A DNA stretch of 64,000 bases from Anaerolineae bacterium (lineage in GTDB: Bacteria; Chloroflexota; Anaerolineae; Aggregatilineales; Phototrophicaceae), in assembly GCA_022824465.1 (NCBI GenBank), contig JAJDZV010000005.1:186001-250000 (forward strand), written 5' to 3'. Positions within the stretch are counted from its first letter, which is position 1; each line of letters begins with the position of its first letter. The translations under genes were made by a program, and so were the position numbers. Of the stretch, positions 17,738 to 26,640 are shown in pieces. The notes under the pieces were generated by a model. That model did not search any database. It saw only the letters and a list, made by a program, of their open reading frames with translations, and had not been told where the DNA came from.

Positions 17738-18139
17738 TCATGCAGCGCCGAATAGACGGTGGCCAAGGCACAGACCGGCCGCGGCACAAAGCAGACACAA
17801 GCCGTTGTTCAGAATCAGGTTTAGGAAGGATATGCCAAGCGCGCCTTGGTTGACAATTGCGACACTCTCGTTTGCAAACGTAGAAAAGGTGGTGAAAGCG
17901 CCAAAGAACCCGCTGCCGACCAGCCAGCGCAGATGCGGCGACATGCCCGTGCGAGCGCTGAACCAAACCCCGAATATGGCAAAGCCGAAGGAGCCCAGAA
18001 CATTGACAGCAAGCGTGCCATAGGGAAACGCTCCCCAGCGCGGCGTAAGCCAAGCATCGGCCCAATGCGACAAGAGGAAACGCGCATTGGCGCCGAAGAA
18101 CCCGCCAATACCAACATAGAGAAGGCTTTCCATGAGCAT
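17738..18139 (-). CDS. crcB: Fluoride channel CrcB/Fluc
   Basis: CrcB is a small dimeric fluoride-export channel with four helices. Family blocks are visible: GGFFGANARFLLS at the N-terminus, the NVLGSFGFAIFG helix with the conserved Asn, and GFFGAFTTFSTF with the phenylalanine pairs that line the pore. It has 133 residues, normal length. A second ATG two codons in (18133) is an equal candidate. TATAAT on the minus strand at 18210-18205 may be its -10. I could not find a fluoride riboswitch in the upstream gap. Confidence 0.93.
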   Translation of the reverse strand: MLMESLLYVGIGGFFGANARFLLSHWADAWLTPRWGAFPYGTLAVNVLGSFGFAIFGVWFSARTGMSPHLRWLVGSGFFGAFTTFSTFANESVAIVNQGALGISFLNLILNNGLCLLCAAAGLCLGHRLFGAA

Positions 18140-18285
18140 GTCCCGGTCGTGAACGCAGCAATACGAAGTGCATCCAACATCGAATTCAAATTCATACGCT
18201 CACCATTATAGCGCTCGACTGCCGATTGCGACGTGCATCGGGCGGTCATGTACTGTACACTTGCAGCCGGCTCCCGAGGCGCTCT

Positions 18286-19584
18286 ATGGATTATGTTCAG
18301 CTTCTGTCCAGCAACAGAGATTTCGCCAAACTTTGGGCGGCGCAACTCGTCAGCCTGCTGGGCGACTGGTTCAGCACCATTGTCATCTCGGCATTGATCG
18401 TCAGTTACACCGAAGACACGGGATACCAAGGCATAGCGGTCAGCGGCTTTTTGATCGCGCGAATGCTGCCGCCATTTCTGGCGCGACCGATTGCCGGCGT
18501 GTTGGCCGATCGCTTCGACCGCAAGCGGCTCCTCATCGTCAGCGATCTTGCCCGGTCTCTGGTCGTTCTGGGTTTGCTGTTTACAACGCGCAGCCCCGAA
18601 TATCTGCCGCTTGTCTACTTCTTTGTGATCATCCAGTTTCTTGTTTCGTCCGTATTTGAACCGGCGCGCAACGCCATCATGCCGAGCATTCTCTATCGGC
18701 ATCAACTGATCATCGGCAACACGCTTAGCAGCGTAACCTGGTCGGCGATGCTGGCTATTGGGGCGATCACGGGGGGTCTCGTGGCCGAAGTCTTTGGCAC
18801 GGAAATCGCGCTTCTCGTGGACTCAATGACCTTCGTACTGTCGGCCGTGCTGGTCGCAATGATCGTCGTTCCCGAGTCGCCCCGTTCGGAGGTTGGCGGC
18901 GCGCAACGCATGACCAAGGATATATCCGAACGCACCTTTCTCGACGGCCTGCGATATTTTCGCCGCCATCCGGAAACCGCTGCCGCTGTATTTGTCAAAG
19001 CCGGCATGAGCATCACGAGCACCGATGCGTTGCTCATCATCTACGGGACACAAGTTTTTGCGCGCGGGCAGCAAGGCATTACGTCTATGGCGATCCTTTG
19101 GACCGCGTTCGGATTCGGCGCGATCGTCGGACCGCTCATCAGTAACAGGTTCAGCGACGACTCGGTGCGAGTTCTGCGCCGGCTGATCGCTGCCGGCTTC
19201 GCGCTTATTGTCGCTGGTTGGTTTATCTGGGGCATCGCGCCTTCGCTAGAATTGCTGACGCTGGCGGTGACGGTCCGGGCGATGGGCGGCTCCATAAACT
19301 GGACCTACAGCTCTGTGATTATCCAGCAACAGGTTCATGATGAGTATCTGGGGAGAATGTTCTCCTTGGACTTTGCGGGTTTCGAATTGGTGCAGACAAT
19401 TGGCATTCTTGCAGTTGGTCTCGCCATAGACTTCTTTGGCAACGGCGCGGTCCAAGGTATCGTCTTCGCATCGGCGCTGGCAGCCGTCATTCCATTGCTT
19501 CTTTGGCTTCGAATGACGAGTTGGCTGGAGTCGCGCGAGAATGCGGCAGCTTGGACGGCGCCCGATCTGGTCGCAGGAGGGTAA
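18286..19584 (+). CDS. Major facilitator superfamily transporter (MFS_3 / enterobactin-exporter-like)
   Basis: It encodes about 432 residues with twelve predicted helices. The MFS loop 2-3 motif appears as GVLADRFDRKRLLI. The N-terminus MDYVQLLSSNRDFAKLWAAQ is typical of the drug or siderophore exporter subgroup (MFS_3). The substrate cannot be predicted. The ATG at 18286 is preferred over an upstream ATG at 18226 because the alignment-typical N-terminus begins there and GAGG lies upstream. It ends two bases before the next gene, so the two are co-transcribed. Confidence 0.85.
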   Translation: MDYVQLLSSNRDFAKLWAAQLVSLLGDWFSTIVISALIVSYTEDTGYQGIAVSGFLIARMLPPFLARPIAGVLADRFDRKRLLIVSDLARSLVVLGLLFTTRSPEYLPLVYFFVIIQFLVSSVFEPARNAIMPSILYRHQLIIGNTLSSVTWSAMLAIGAITGGLVAEVFGTEIALLVDSMTFVLSAVLVAMIVVPESPRSEVGGAQRMTKDISERTFLDGLRYFRRHPETAAAVFVKAGMSITSTDALLIIYGTQVFARGQQGITSMAILWTAFGFGAIVGPLISNRFSDDSVRVLRRLIAAGFALIVAGWFIWGIAPSLELLTLAVTVRAMGGSINWTYSSVIIQQQVHDEYLGRMFSLDFAGFELVQTIGILAVGLAIDFFGNGAVQGIVFASALAAVIPLLLWLRMTSWLESRENAAAWTAPDLVAGG

Positions 19585-19585
19585 C

Positions 19586-20287
19586 ATGGCAAACTTTCAG
19601 TACGACGCGCGAATCATCGCGGACTATCCGCAATTGGTCGCTGGAGTCATCGTGGCGGAGGGTCTCTTGAATTCGCCGACCTCCGACGCATTGCGCGACC
19701 AGTACTTTGCCGAGCAAGCCGCGACCAAGGCGCGCATCGGGGATACGCCATTGAGCGATCTCCCGTCGTTAAGCGCGTGGCGCCGCGCGTTCAGCGCTTT
19801 CGGCGTCTCGCCCACCAAGTACCGCAGCGCAGCAGAAGCTTTGCTGCGCCGGCTCACCAAGAAGGGGGACATCCCAAGCATCAACACGCTTGTGGACGTG
19901 GGAAATCTCGTCAGCATACGTTACGGATTGCCCGTCGCCACGTTTGACACTCGACAGATATCGGCGCCAATAACGGTCCATTACTCGGATGGCAGCGAGC
20001 AGTTTGCCGATCTGGCCACGGGCGCGACGATGCGGCCTGACGAAGGTGAAGTAGTGTTCGCCGACCGGAAGAAGATGGTCGTAGCGCGCCGCTGGTGCTG
20101 GCGGCAGAGTTACACAAGCGCTGCGAACGAGTCCACATCCGAGGCGGTCATAACGGTTGAAGCGCACCACGATGGCGGCAGAGCCGATATCGAAAACGCC
20201 CTGGCAGATCTGATGGCTTTGTTCGCCGAGCATGCTGGCGGTCAGTTTGAATCGGCTGTTCTTGATGCGAACGCGCCCGTAATCTAG
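19586..20287 (+). CDS. B3/B4-domain protein (tRNA synthetase beta-subunit editing fold)
   Basis: The 233 residues match the free-standing B3/B4 family, related to the editing domain of phenylalanyl-tRNA synthetase beta. The visible family core is WRRAFSAFGVSPTKYRSAAEALLRR followed by INTLVDVGNLVSIRYGLPVATFD. Free-standing members are thought to act on mischarged tRNA or small ligands, but most have no proven role. AGGAGG lies directly upstream of the ATG at 19586. It follows the MFS gene with one base of spacing. Its 3' end overlaps the convergent methyltransferase gene by four bases. Confidence 0.85.
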   Translation: MANFQYDARIIADYPQLVAGVIVAEGLLNSPTSDALRDQYFAEQAATKARIGDTPLSDLPSLSAWRRAFSAFGVSPTKYRSAAEALLRRLTKKGDIPSINTLVDVGNLVSIRYGLPVATFDTRQISAPITVHYSDGSEQFADLATGATMRPDEGEVVFADRKKMVVARRWCWRQSYTSAANESTSEAVITVEAHHDGGRADIENALADLMALFAEHAGGQFESAVLDANAPVI

Positions 20288-21084
20288 CGCAAACGCAGAC
20301 GCCCGGTTAGAATCGGCGGTATCTGCGTATAGTTGCGCCAGCTCAGGCGGTCGTCGCTTGGTGCGTCTGCGGACGTGAAGGCGGGCTCAAGCAAGCCGTC
20401 CAATACGAAGCCGGCGGCGAAGGCGGCGCCCAGCAAGTCCTCTAGTGACCGATGGTAGTAATAGTGGGGCGTCGGTTCGCCCGGAGCCCCCGCGCCCTTG
20501 ACCGGCGCAACCTCAAGATATTCGCTCAATTTGACGGAGTAACGCTCTGTGACTACGCCGTCGCGGTCTTCCTTTTCGTGAATGAAGACTGGATTATTCG
20601 AGTTGAAAGCCGGGTGCATTGTGGAAAAAACGAAGCGGCCCGCATTGCTCAAGAGCCTGACCGCGGCGTTAAACAGAGGCATAATAGTCGGTATGTCCAT
20701 CAAGGTCATCGTGCAAGTGACGGCGTCAAAGCAGCCCTGTCCGAGCCGCAAAAGAGCGCTTTCGTCGGTGGCGTCGCATAGCAAATACTTGATTGAGCCA
20801 CACTGCCCGCCGCCGCGCGCTCGCGCCAGATTGATCATTTCAATGCTAAAGTCAACGGCGGTGACATCTGCGCCAAGCGCCGCCAGACGCCGCGCCAAAG
20901 CGCCGTTTCCGCAACCTAGGTCCAGCACTGACTCGCCCGCGCGCAGATCCAACAGCTGCAAGACACTCGGCTCGACCAGGCGCCTGTGAAATTCGTTGCC
21001 AGTCTCGCCGTGCAGCGCGTCCCAGAATCTAGCCTTGCGATTCCAAAGTTCGCGACCGTCGTCGTTCAGCTTTTTGATATCCAC
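20284..21084 (-). CDS. Class I SAM-dependent methyltransferase
   Basis: The Rossmann-fold methyltransferase motif I, VLDLGCGNGALARRLA, is clear. It is followed by motif II VTAVDFSIEMINLAR and a post-II acidic segment YLLCDATDE. The substrate is unknown; the fold is shared by small-molecule and ubiquinone/menaquinone-type enzymes. GTG at 21084 is my preferred start, but the frame extends to a TTG at 21132 and neither has a strong ribosome site. It is divergent from the TauE/SafE gene. The family assignment is solid, the biological role open. Confidence 0.85.
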   Translation of the reverse strand: MDIKKLNDDGRELWNRKARFWDALHGETGNEFHRRLVEPSVLQLLDLRAGESVLDLGCGNGALARRLAALGADVTAVDFSIEMINLARARGGGQCGSIKYLLCDATDESALLRLGQGCFDAVTCTMTLMDIPTIMPLFNAAVRLLSNAGRFVFSTMHPAFNSNNPVFIHEKEDRDGVVTERYSVKLSEYLEVAPVKGAGAPGEPTPHYYYHRSLEDLLGAAFAAGFVLDGLLEPAFTSADAPSDDRLSWRNYTQIPPILTGRLRLR

Positions 21085-21237
21085 GGCTATTTCCCGGCTA
21101 GCGGAGCTGCCAACGATTTTACTTCGACGCAATCCGGCGCAAAAGCCACAGCCGAGCTTTTTGCTTTCTCGATTGAAATCTTGACCTGGCGTATAATTGA
21201 CGAAGAACGCTTATCAATCATATTACCTCGCGAGATC

Positions 21238-21975
21238 ATGGAAGAGATTTTGGCTTTTGCTCTGGTGGGCATTCTGATTGGTTTTTCCAAAGGCGGATTG
21301 GGCGGGCCCGTGCCGGTCGCGCTAACTGTGCCGATCCTGTCCCTGGTCATTGACCCGCAGGTCGCCGTTGCGCTGGTGCTGCCCTTGCTGATATTCGCCG
21401 ATGTCTTCGCGCTCTACATTTATTGGCAGCGATGGGATCGCAAGTATATCAAGCTGATGCTGCTGCCTGGACTGGCAGGCGTGGTCCTGGGCGCTCTCGT
21501 GCTGCAGGAGATTGATGCGCTTACTTTGAAGCGCCTCATTGGCGGATTGACCTTGCTTGCATTGATTTTCAAAATCGGCAGCGACCACATGGCGTCAGTT
21601 TCCTATTCGTCTCGTAGGTGGCACGGAACCTTCGCCGGATGGGCATCAGGATTTGGCTCGACGCTGGCCAACGTGGGCGCCCCGCCCTTCACCGCATATT
21701 TGCTCCTTCAGCCAAAAATGACGCCACGGCGCTTCATCGGCACGACCACACTTTTCTTTGCGGTGATGAATCTCACCAAATTGCCCAGTTATATCGCCAT
21801 CGACATTCTTGATATTGATCGCCTGGCAAGCATCGCCTGGGTATTTGTCTTGATCCCGCCCGCGGTGCTCGTCGCTCGATCCTTGATTGACCGAATTAAC
21901 CAGCAAGTCTTCGAGTGGCTGATGATGATTCCGCTTGCTGTACTGAGCCTGTACCTATTGCTTTTCGCGCAATGA
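21238..21975 (+). CDS. TauE/SafE-family anion permease (sulfite exporter family)
   Basis: It encodes about 245 residues with eight hydrophobic helices in two halves. The N-terminal pattern GILIGFSKGGLGGPVPVALTVP, and in the second half GWASGFGSTLANVGAPPFTAYLL, are characteristic of the TauE/SafE (DUF81) family, which moves sulfite, sulfoacetate or other anions. The ATG at 21238 is chosen because the conserved N-terminus starts there; the frame runs upstream to 20986 but overlaps the methyltransferase gene. TATAAT occurs 47 bases upstream. The substrate is not predictable. Confidence 0.88.
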   Translation: MEEILAFALVGILIGFSKGGLGGPVPVALTVPILSLVIDPQVAVALVLPLLIFADVFALYIYWQRWDRKYIKLMLLPGLAGVVLGALVLQEIDALTLKRLIGGLTLLALIFKIGSDHMASVSYSSRRWHGTFAGWASGFGSTLANVGAPPFTAYLLLQPKMTPRRFIGTTTLFFAVMNLTKLPSYIAIDILDIDRLASIAWVFVLIPPAVLVARSLIDRINQQVFEWLMMIPLAVLSLYLLLFAQ

Positions 21976-22030
21976 AAGTGGCGCGCAAGAGGGCAAAGCG
22001 ATTTGGCAGTGCCGCTGACTGCGTTTCAAA

Positions 22031-22058
22031 TTGACATCATAGTTTCAAATGGCATAAT
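22031..22058 (+). promoter_or_regulatory. Promoter of the ThDP-enzyme gene
   Basis: TTGACA (22031-22036) and CATAAT (22053-22058) are separated by 16 bases. The predicted start lies about 30 bases before the ATG at 22095, so this gene is probably not dependent on the upstream TauE/SafE transcript. Confidence 0.65.
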
Positions 22059-22094
22059 TGGCGCACACTCCGAGCGGCGCGCGGATTCCATCGC

Positions 22095-23705
22095 ATGACA
22101 GCTGTCGCAGACTATATCGTTGAGCAATTGGCATTTGCTGGCGTCAAACGTGTTTATGGACTGCCGGGCGGCGAGAATGTCGTCCTGCTTGACGCGATCA
22201 AACGGCGCGGTCTCGAATTTCTGCTGGTAAAGAATGAAAGCAGCGCCTGCTTTATGGCGGCGACAGAGGCGCGCTTGACCGGCGAACTTGGGGTCGCTTT
22301 AACGACCTTGGGACCCGGCGCAGCCAATGCATTCACCGGGCTAGCCCATGCCCACCTTGATCGCGCGCCGATATTGCTGCTCACTGCCGCGCCCGATCGT
22401 GAAGATAACGGACGCCACACGCATCAAGCGCTGGACCTCCAGGCGGTGTTTCAGCCGGTCTGCAAATTCACCGCCGAGATCAGACCGGAAAATGCCCCGG
22501 AAGTTCTCGGCCGCGCGTTTACCATGGCAAGAGCGTGCCGACCGGGACCCGTGCATCTCAGCCTGCACAACGGGATCGCCTCCCAACAGATCGCCCCCTG
22601 CAATCCGCCAGCGCTCGATTCAAACGCGCCTGCCTATAGCGAGAGCGATCTACAGCATACCCGTGCCCTAATCGACAGCAGCCATAGACCGGTCATTGTC
22701 GTGGGCTTGGGCCTTGAGCCTGACGCTCCCTACGCGCAACTTCGTCGGCTTGCCGAATTCTTACGCGCGCCCGTCATTGATACGCCGAAGAGCAAAGGCG
22801 CATTGTCCGCCGACCATCCCTTGCACCTGGGCGCCTTGGGCTTGACGCCTCACGATCCGGCGTATGAGGTGATTGAAGAAGCCGACTGCATCATCGCCGT
22901 GGGCTTTGATGTCGTTGAGTTGGTCAAGCCGTGGGACTACCATAAGCCGCTCGTCTGGATAGCAAACTGGCGCAATCGAGACGCGAGCATTGCCTGCGAG
23001 GCGGCCTTGGCGGGAAACCTGAATGAGTTACTTGGCAAGCTTTGCGACATAGCGCCAGCAACCAACGCCGGCTGGGGCGAGGAACGCGTCGCGCGATTCC
23101 GTGGACAATTAGCGGCTGAAGAGCGTCCTCTTTTCCAGGCGAATCGCATCTTGCCGCAGGCCTTTCTTAGCTCGCTGCGAGCAAACACGCCCGATGATAT
23201 CATCGTCACAACCGATGTCGGATCACATAAGATCTTCGCCGCATTGAATTGGCCGGCGCGCCAGCCCAATCGGTACTTCGTTTCGAATGGGCTCTCGGCG
23301 ATGGGATTTGGCTTGTGCAGCGCGATCGCAGCCGCCGAAGTCACTGGCCACGCTGTCGTCTGCATTACCGGCGATGCCGGCTTGGCGATGGTCATGGGCG
23401 AACTGGCTTTGCTGGTCGAACGCAAACTGCCCGTGCTGGTGGCATTGATGAATGACTGCGCGCTGGATCTCATCCGCTCCGCCCAAGTTAGGCAAGGTCG
23501 GTCTGCCTACGGCGTCGAATTCGCGAATCCTGCATTTGAATTCATCGCCCGCGCCTTTGGTTTGGACTATTATCGAGTGGAATCATCCGCCGACTGCGAC
23601 AGAGCGATTCAAGACGGACTGGCAGCTCGAGCGCCAGTCTTGATCGACGTGATGATTGACCCAATAGGCTATCCGACCAGCATGCGAGAAACCACGGGTC
23701 TATAG
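22095..23705 (+). CDS. Thiamine-diphosphate-dependent enzyme, acetolactate-synthase-like
   Basis: It is a three-domain ThDP enzyme of 536 residues. The N-terminal Pyr domain carries the catalytic glutamate at residue 48 (KNESSACFMA) and the typical GPGAANAFTGLAHAHLDR segment. The C-terminal PP domain has the ThDP/Mg motif GDAGLAMVMGEL through LMNDCALDLIR. The family includes acetolactate synthase, benzoylformate decarboxylase and oxalyl-CoA decarboxylase. No small regulatory subunit is adjacent, so classical acetolactate synthase is unlikely. A good promoter lies upstream. The end overlaps the convergent aminotransferase gene by six bases. The specific reaction cannot be assigned. Confidence 0.85.
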   Translation: MTAVADYIVEQLAFAGVKRVYGLPGGENVVLLDAIKRRGLEFLLVKNESSACFMAATEARLTGELGVALTTLGPGAANAFTGLAHAHLDRAPILLLTAAPDREDNGRHTHQALDLQAVFQPVCKFTAEIRPENAPEVLGRAFTMARACRPGPVHLSLHNGIASQQIAPCNPPALDSNAPAYSESDLQHTRALIDSSHRPVIVVGLGLEPDAPYAQLRRLAEFLRAPVIDTPKSKGALSADHPLHLGALGLTPHDPAYEVIEEADCIIAVGFDVVELVKPWDYHKPLVWIANWRNRDASIACEAALAGNLNELLGKLCDIAPATNAGWGEERVARFRGQLAAEERPLFQANRILPQAFLSSLRANTPDDIIVTTDVGSHKIFAALNWPARQPNRYFVSNGLSAMGFGLCSAIAAAEVTGHAVVCITGDAGLAMVMGELALLVERKLPVLVALMNDCALDLIRSAQVRQGRSAYGVEFANPAFEFIARAFGLDYYRVESSADCDRAIQDGLAARAPVLIDVMIDPIGYPTSMRETTGL

Positions 23706-24953
23706 AGCGCTTATTCTATCCGCCAGCGTCGGATCGCGCCGCAGCGCCGACTGCACCTTTTTCAGCGCGGCTACCACTTCGTCAACGCCTTCGCTACCCG
23801 CGCGGAATATCGCCTCATCAAGCCAGAATCCTTCGCGCCCGCTAATCCGTTCAGTGACAGGCAGGCGAGTCTTGGTATAGTCGAAGTATTGTGGAAAAGC
23901 GGAGGGAACAGCCAAACGCGACGCCGCTGGCTGAAACAAGTCATAGCGGTACATGGGATCATAGCCGCGCAAGCAGGGAATGCCTTCCGCCAAAAGCGCG
24001 CGCTCAAGAACGTCGTTCGGCGCGCCGAAATCGTCTGGCGCAATTGCGAAGGTGTAGCGGTATAGCGCGCGTTTTTCGAGCCGGCGATCGCGTGGGAGGA
24101 CGCGCACGCCGTCAACCTCACTCAGCGCCTCGTCCATATAATTCGCCATGTCTTCTCGCTGCCGCGCCTGCGCTGGAAAACGTTCCAGCGCCACGATTAG
24201 GAGCGCGGCCTGCAACTCAGTCATGCGATAATTGCCGCCCTGCACAATGATCTGGCCCGCGGGATCATGCGGACGCCCGCAATCAATGATACTGGCCGCG
24301 CGCCAGGCATGCTCCTCATCGCGACAAAGCAAAACCCCACCCTCGCCAGCGGTCATAATCTTCGTCGACTGCATGCTGAACGACCCGAAATGGCCGATCG
24401 CGCCAGCGCTTTTGCCGTTCCAGACCGCGCCATGCGCATGAGCCGCATCTTCAATGACTATAAGGTTGTGGCGCGCCGCGATCGCCATGATGGCATCCAT
24501 ATCCGCCATCTGCGACGCGATGTGGACCGGGATGATCGCGCGGGTCCGATCCGTGATCGCCGCCTCAATAGCCGCCGGAGCGATGCAAAAGGTATCAGGG
24601 TCAATATCGACCAATACCGGAATGGCGCCCGCCATCATCGGCGCTGAAGCGGTAGCTTGAAAGGTGTAGGCGGGCACGATCACTTCATCGCCCCAGCCAA
24701 TCCCAGCCGCGCGCAGCGCCACTTCCATCGTGATGGTGCCATTCATAACCGCGATGCCATAGCGCCCGCCCTGCATCGCGATGAACGCGTTAAGAAAGCG
24801 CCGCGTCTGCGGGCCCGGGTAGGGAAAGCCGCCCCAGTTTCCGCTGCGCACGACGTCAGCCACAGCCGCTACATCGCGCTCGTCATGCAGGGGCCAAGCC
24901 GGATAGGCGGTCTTACGAGTCTTTTCTCCGCCGAATAGCGCAAGTTCACTCAT
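23700..24953 (-). CDS. DegT/DnrJ/EryC1/StrS-family PLP aminotransferase
   Basis: It is a sugar-aminotransferase-fold enzyme of 417 residues. The PLP-binding lysine is K198 in SFSMQSTKIMTAGEGG, and D169 in VIEDAAHAHGA contacts the cofactor ring nitrogen. The N-terminus LALFGGEKTRKTAYPAWP resembles the inosose/AHBA-synthase-type branch (StsC-like) more than the nucleotide-sugar branch. GGAGGAG precedes the ATG at 24953; an upstream ATG at 24989 is less likely. It is on the same strand as the lactate-permease-family gene upstream. The acceptor is unknown, probably a keto-cyclitol or keto-sugar. Confidence 0.9.
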   Translation of the reverse strand: MSELALFGGEKTRKTAYPAWPLHDERDVAAVADVVRSGNWGGFPYPGPQTRRFLNAFIAMQGGRYGIAVMNGTITMEVALRAAGIGWGDEVIVPAYTFQATASAPMMAGAIPVLVDIDPDTFCIAPAAIEAAITDRTRAIIPVHIASQMADMDAIMAIAARHNLIVIEDAAHAHGAVWNGKSAGAIGHFGSFSMQSTKIMTAGEGGVLLCRDEEHAWRAASIIDCGRPHDPAGQIIVQGGNYRMTELQAALLIVALERFPAQARQREDMANYMDEALSEVDGVRVLPRDRRLEKRALYRYTFAIAPDDFGAPNDVLERALLAEGIPCLRGYDPMYRYDLFQPAASRLAVPSAFPQYFDYTKTRLPVTERISGREGFWLDEAIFRAGSEGVDEVVAALKKVQSALRRDPTLADRISAL

Positions 24954-24995
24954 GGTTACTCCTCCGGTGGCGTAGCCCGCCCGTTCCATCTGCCT

Positions 24996-26564
24996 TTATG
25001 CGCCGCTAATTCTAACGAAGGTGGCCACGGCGACAAACACAACCGGGATCAATCCCAGCAGCAGCATCCGACGGATGACGGGACCTTCGCGCCCGCCTAG
25101 CCCAACGGTGCTACAACCAACAATGATCTTCGCTGGCGCCAGGACGCTGCCCAGCGACGCGCCGGCCGTCTGGCCCGCCAGAACAATTGGTACGCTCAAG
25201 GCCAGCAGATTGGCCGTCTCCTGCTGTAGCGCGCCGAAGACTACGTTGGAGTTTGTATTGCTGCCGGTCATGAAGGCGCCCAGCGCGCCAACGAATGGCG
25301 CCGCCAAGGGATACAACTCCCGACTAAAAGCCTCGCTGATGCCCAGCGCGATAATCTGCGTCATGCCCGAATGCGTCATGAGCGCCGCCATCGCGACGAG
25401 CGCCAAAATCGAGATAGTAGATTTCTGCGCCGACCGGCGTACTTTGGACCAAATCTCGCCCCATACGCTTGCGCTTTCGTAGTAACCCGCTCGCCTATAC
25501 AACAGGAATGACAGCGCGCCTGCGTAAAAGAGTATCGCGCCGGCGTGTCCAAATATGCTGAGCGCTCGTCCGCTTTCCGCCGATACGCCCCAGCCAAAGC
25601 TTGTCGAAACGGCGGGAAATTCTATGTCTATCCGCAAGCTATTCGCCAGTAGCTTCAAGGGTTCGATGAGATTGACCGAAAAGGCGATGACTAGCAATAT
25701 CGCGTAGGCCGCGATCGCCATGAGGATCCGGCGTGACGTTATGTTGCCGGCAGCATACGCGCCCTTGGCTCGGGAGCCGTGCAGCGGGGACAACACAAAG
25801 GCGACGCCGACAATGGCGCCCGCCAGCGCGCCCGAGGTCGAACCAAGCGTCCACATGCCATTCGTCGCCATCCACCACTGAGCAACGCCCATGACCGCGC
25901 CCACCATAATCAACATCGGTATCGAGCGCAGAAATCCTTCCCAGCCAGCGCTTACGTATGCAACGAGTGCGCCGCTGATCAAACAGGCCGCGCCCAAAAT
26001 CACCGCAGCGTCATGCGCCAAGGCCTCGCCGGGCAAGCCGGTCACAGCTGTCAAAGCGACAAATGAGGTGCCCAGCGAGCCAAATGTCACTGCCCAACCA
26101 TGACCAAGTGATGCCATAATCACCGACTGCGTCGCAGAATAACCGAGTCCAACCAGTAGGGGCGCCACAACGGCTACCGGTACGCCGAAACCTCCGACTC
26201 CCTGCAACAGCGACACGAATACCCAGCTTATCAGCAAGCTTTGCGCGGCGCGGTCGGCGCTAAGTCGGGGCAAACTTCGTCCGATGAGCGCGACCGAGCC
26301 GGATTCATTAGTGACGTTGTAGAAGAAAAGAGCCATCCAGACGATGTATAGAACGTCAACTGCCAACAGCAGTGATTTGCCGACGGCTACGGCGGCGAGA
26401 GGCAGATTCCCGCCGAATAGGGTAAGCGACAAAACCAGCGCAGTGCCAAAGCCGGCGGAACCGGCGCGGCTGCCGCCCCAGCCCATACCGACCATTGAAA
26501 GGAGCACTGTCAATACCGGCAGCAGCGCTAAAAACCAGGTTGCCGCATTGAGTTCCAAGGTCAT
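24996..26564 (-). CDS. lctP: L-lactate permease family transporter (LctP)
   Basis: It encodes about 522 residues with twelve or more helices. The blocks SWVFVSLLQGVGGFGVPVAVVAPLL, SLGHGWAVTFGSLGTSF, GALGAFMTGSNTNSNVVFGALQ and AGASLGSVLAPAKIIVGCSTVGL are typical of the LctP family. That family imports lactate or glycolate by proton symport. The ATG at 26564 is chosen because the hydrophobic core starts soon after it. The longer frame to 26771 would overlap the amidase gene and has a low-complexity N-terminus. Its operon is with the amidase and SDR upstream. Substrate specificity is inferred from the family only. Confidence 0.92.
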   Translation of the reverse strand: MTLELNAATWFLALLPVLTVLLSMVGMGWGGSRAGSAGFGTALVLSLTLFGGNLPLAAVAVGKSLLLAVDVLYIVWMALFFYNVTNESGSVALIGRSLPRLSADRAAQSLLISWVFVSLLQGVGGFGVPVAVVAPLLVGLGYSATQSVIMASLGHGWAVTFGSLGTSFVALTAVTGLPGEALAHDAAVILGAACLISGALVAYVSAGWEGFLRSIPMLIMVGAVMGVAQWWMATNGMWTLGSTSGALAGAIVGVAFVLSPLHGSRAKGAYAAGNITSRRILMAIAAYAILLVIAFSVNLIEPLKLLANSLRIDIEFPAVSTSFGWGVSAESGRALSIFGHAGAILFYAGALSFLLYRRAGYYESASVWGEIWSKVRRSAQKSTISILALVAMAALMTHSGMTQIIALGISEAFSRELYPLAAPFVGALGAFMTGSNTNSNVVFGALQQETANLLALSVPIVLAGQTAGASLGSVLAPAKIIVGCSTVGLGGREGPVIRRMLLLGLIPVVFVAVATFVRISGA

Positions 26565-26640
26565 CTCGTCGTCGCCGGCCTCATTCGACCCCAAGCCCGC
26601 CAAGGATTGAGGATGGCGTAACCGCCGTTTCGAGAGTTCA

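Noticed and set aside
18140..18285. Possible fluoride riboswitch upstream of crcB
   Set aside because: I looked for the conserved GGxGATGG and pseudoknot elements on the minus strand and did not find them.
21238..23705. TauE/SafE exporter plus ThDP enzyme as a sulfoacetaldehyde acetyltransferase (Xsc) pair
   Set aside because: The ThDP protein is shorter than Xsc and its N-terminus matches acetolactate-synthase-like enzymes; it also has its own promoter.
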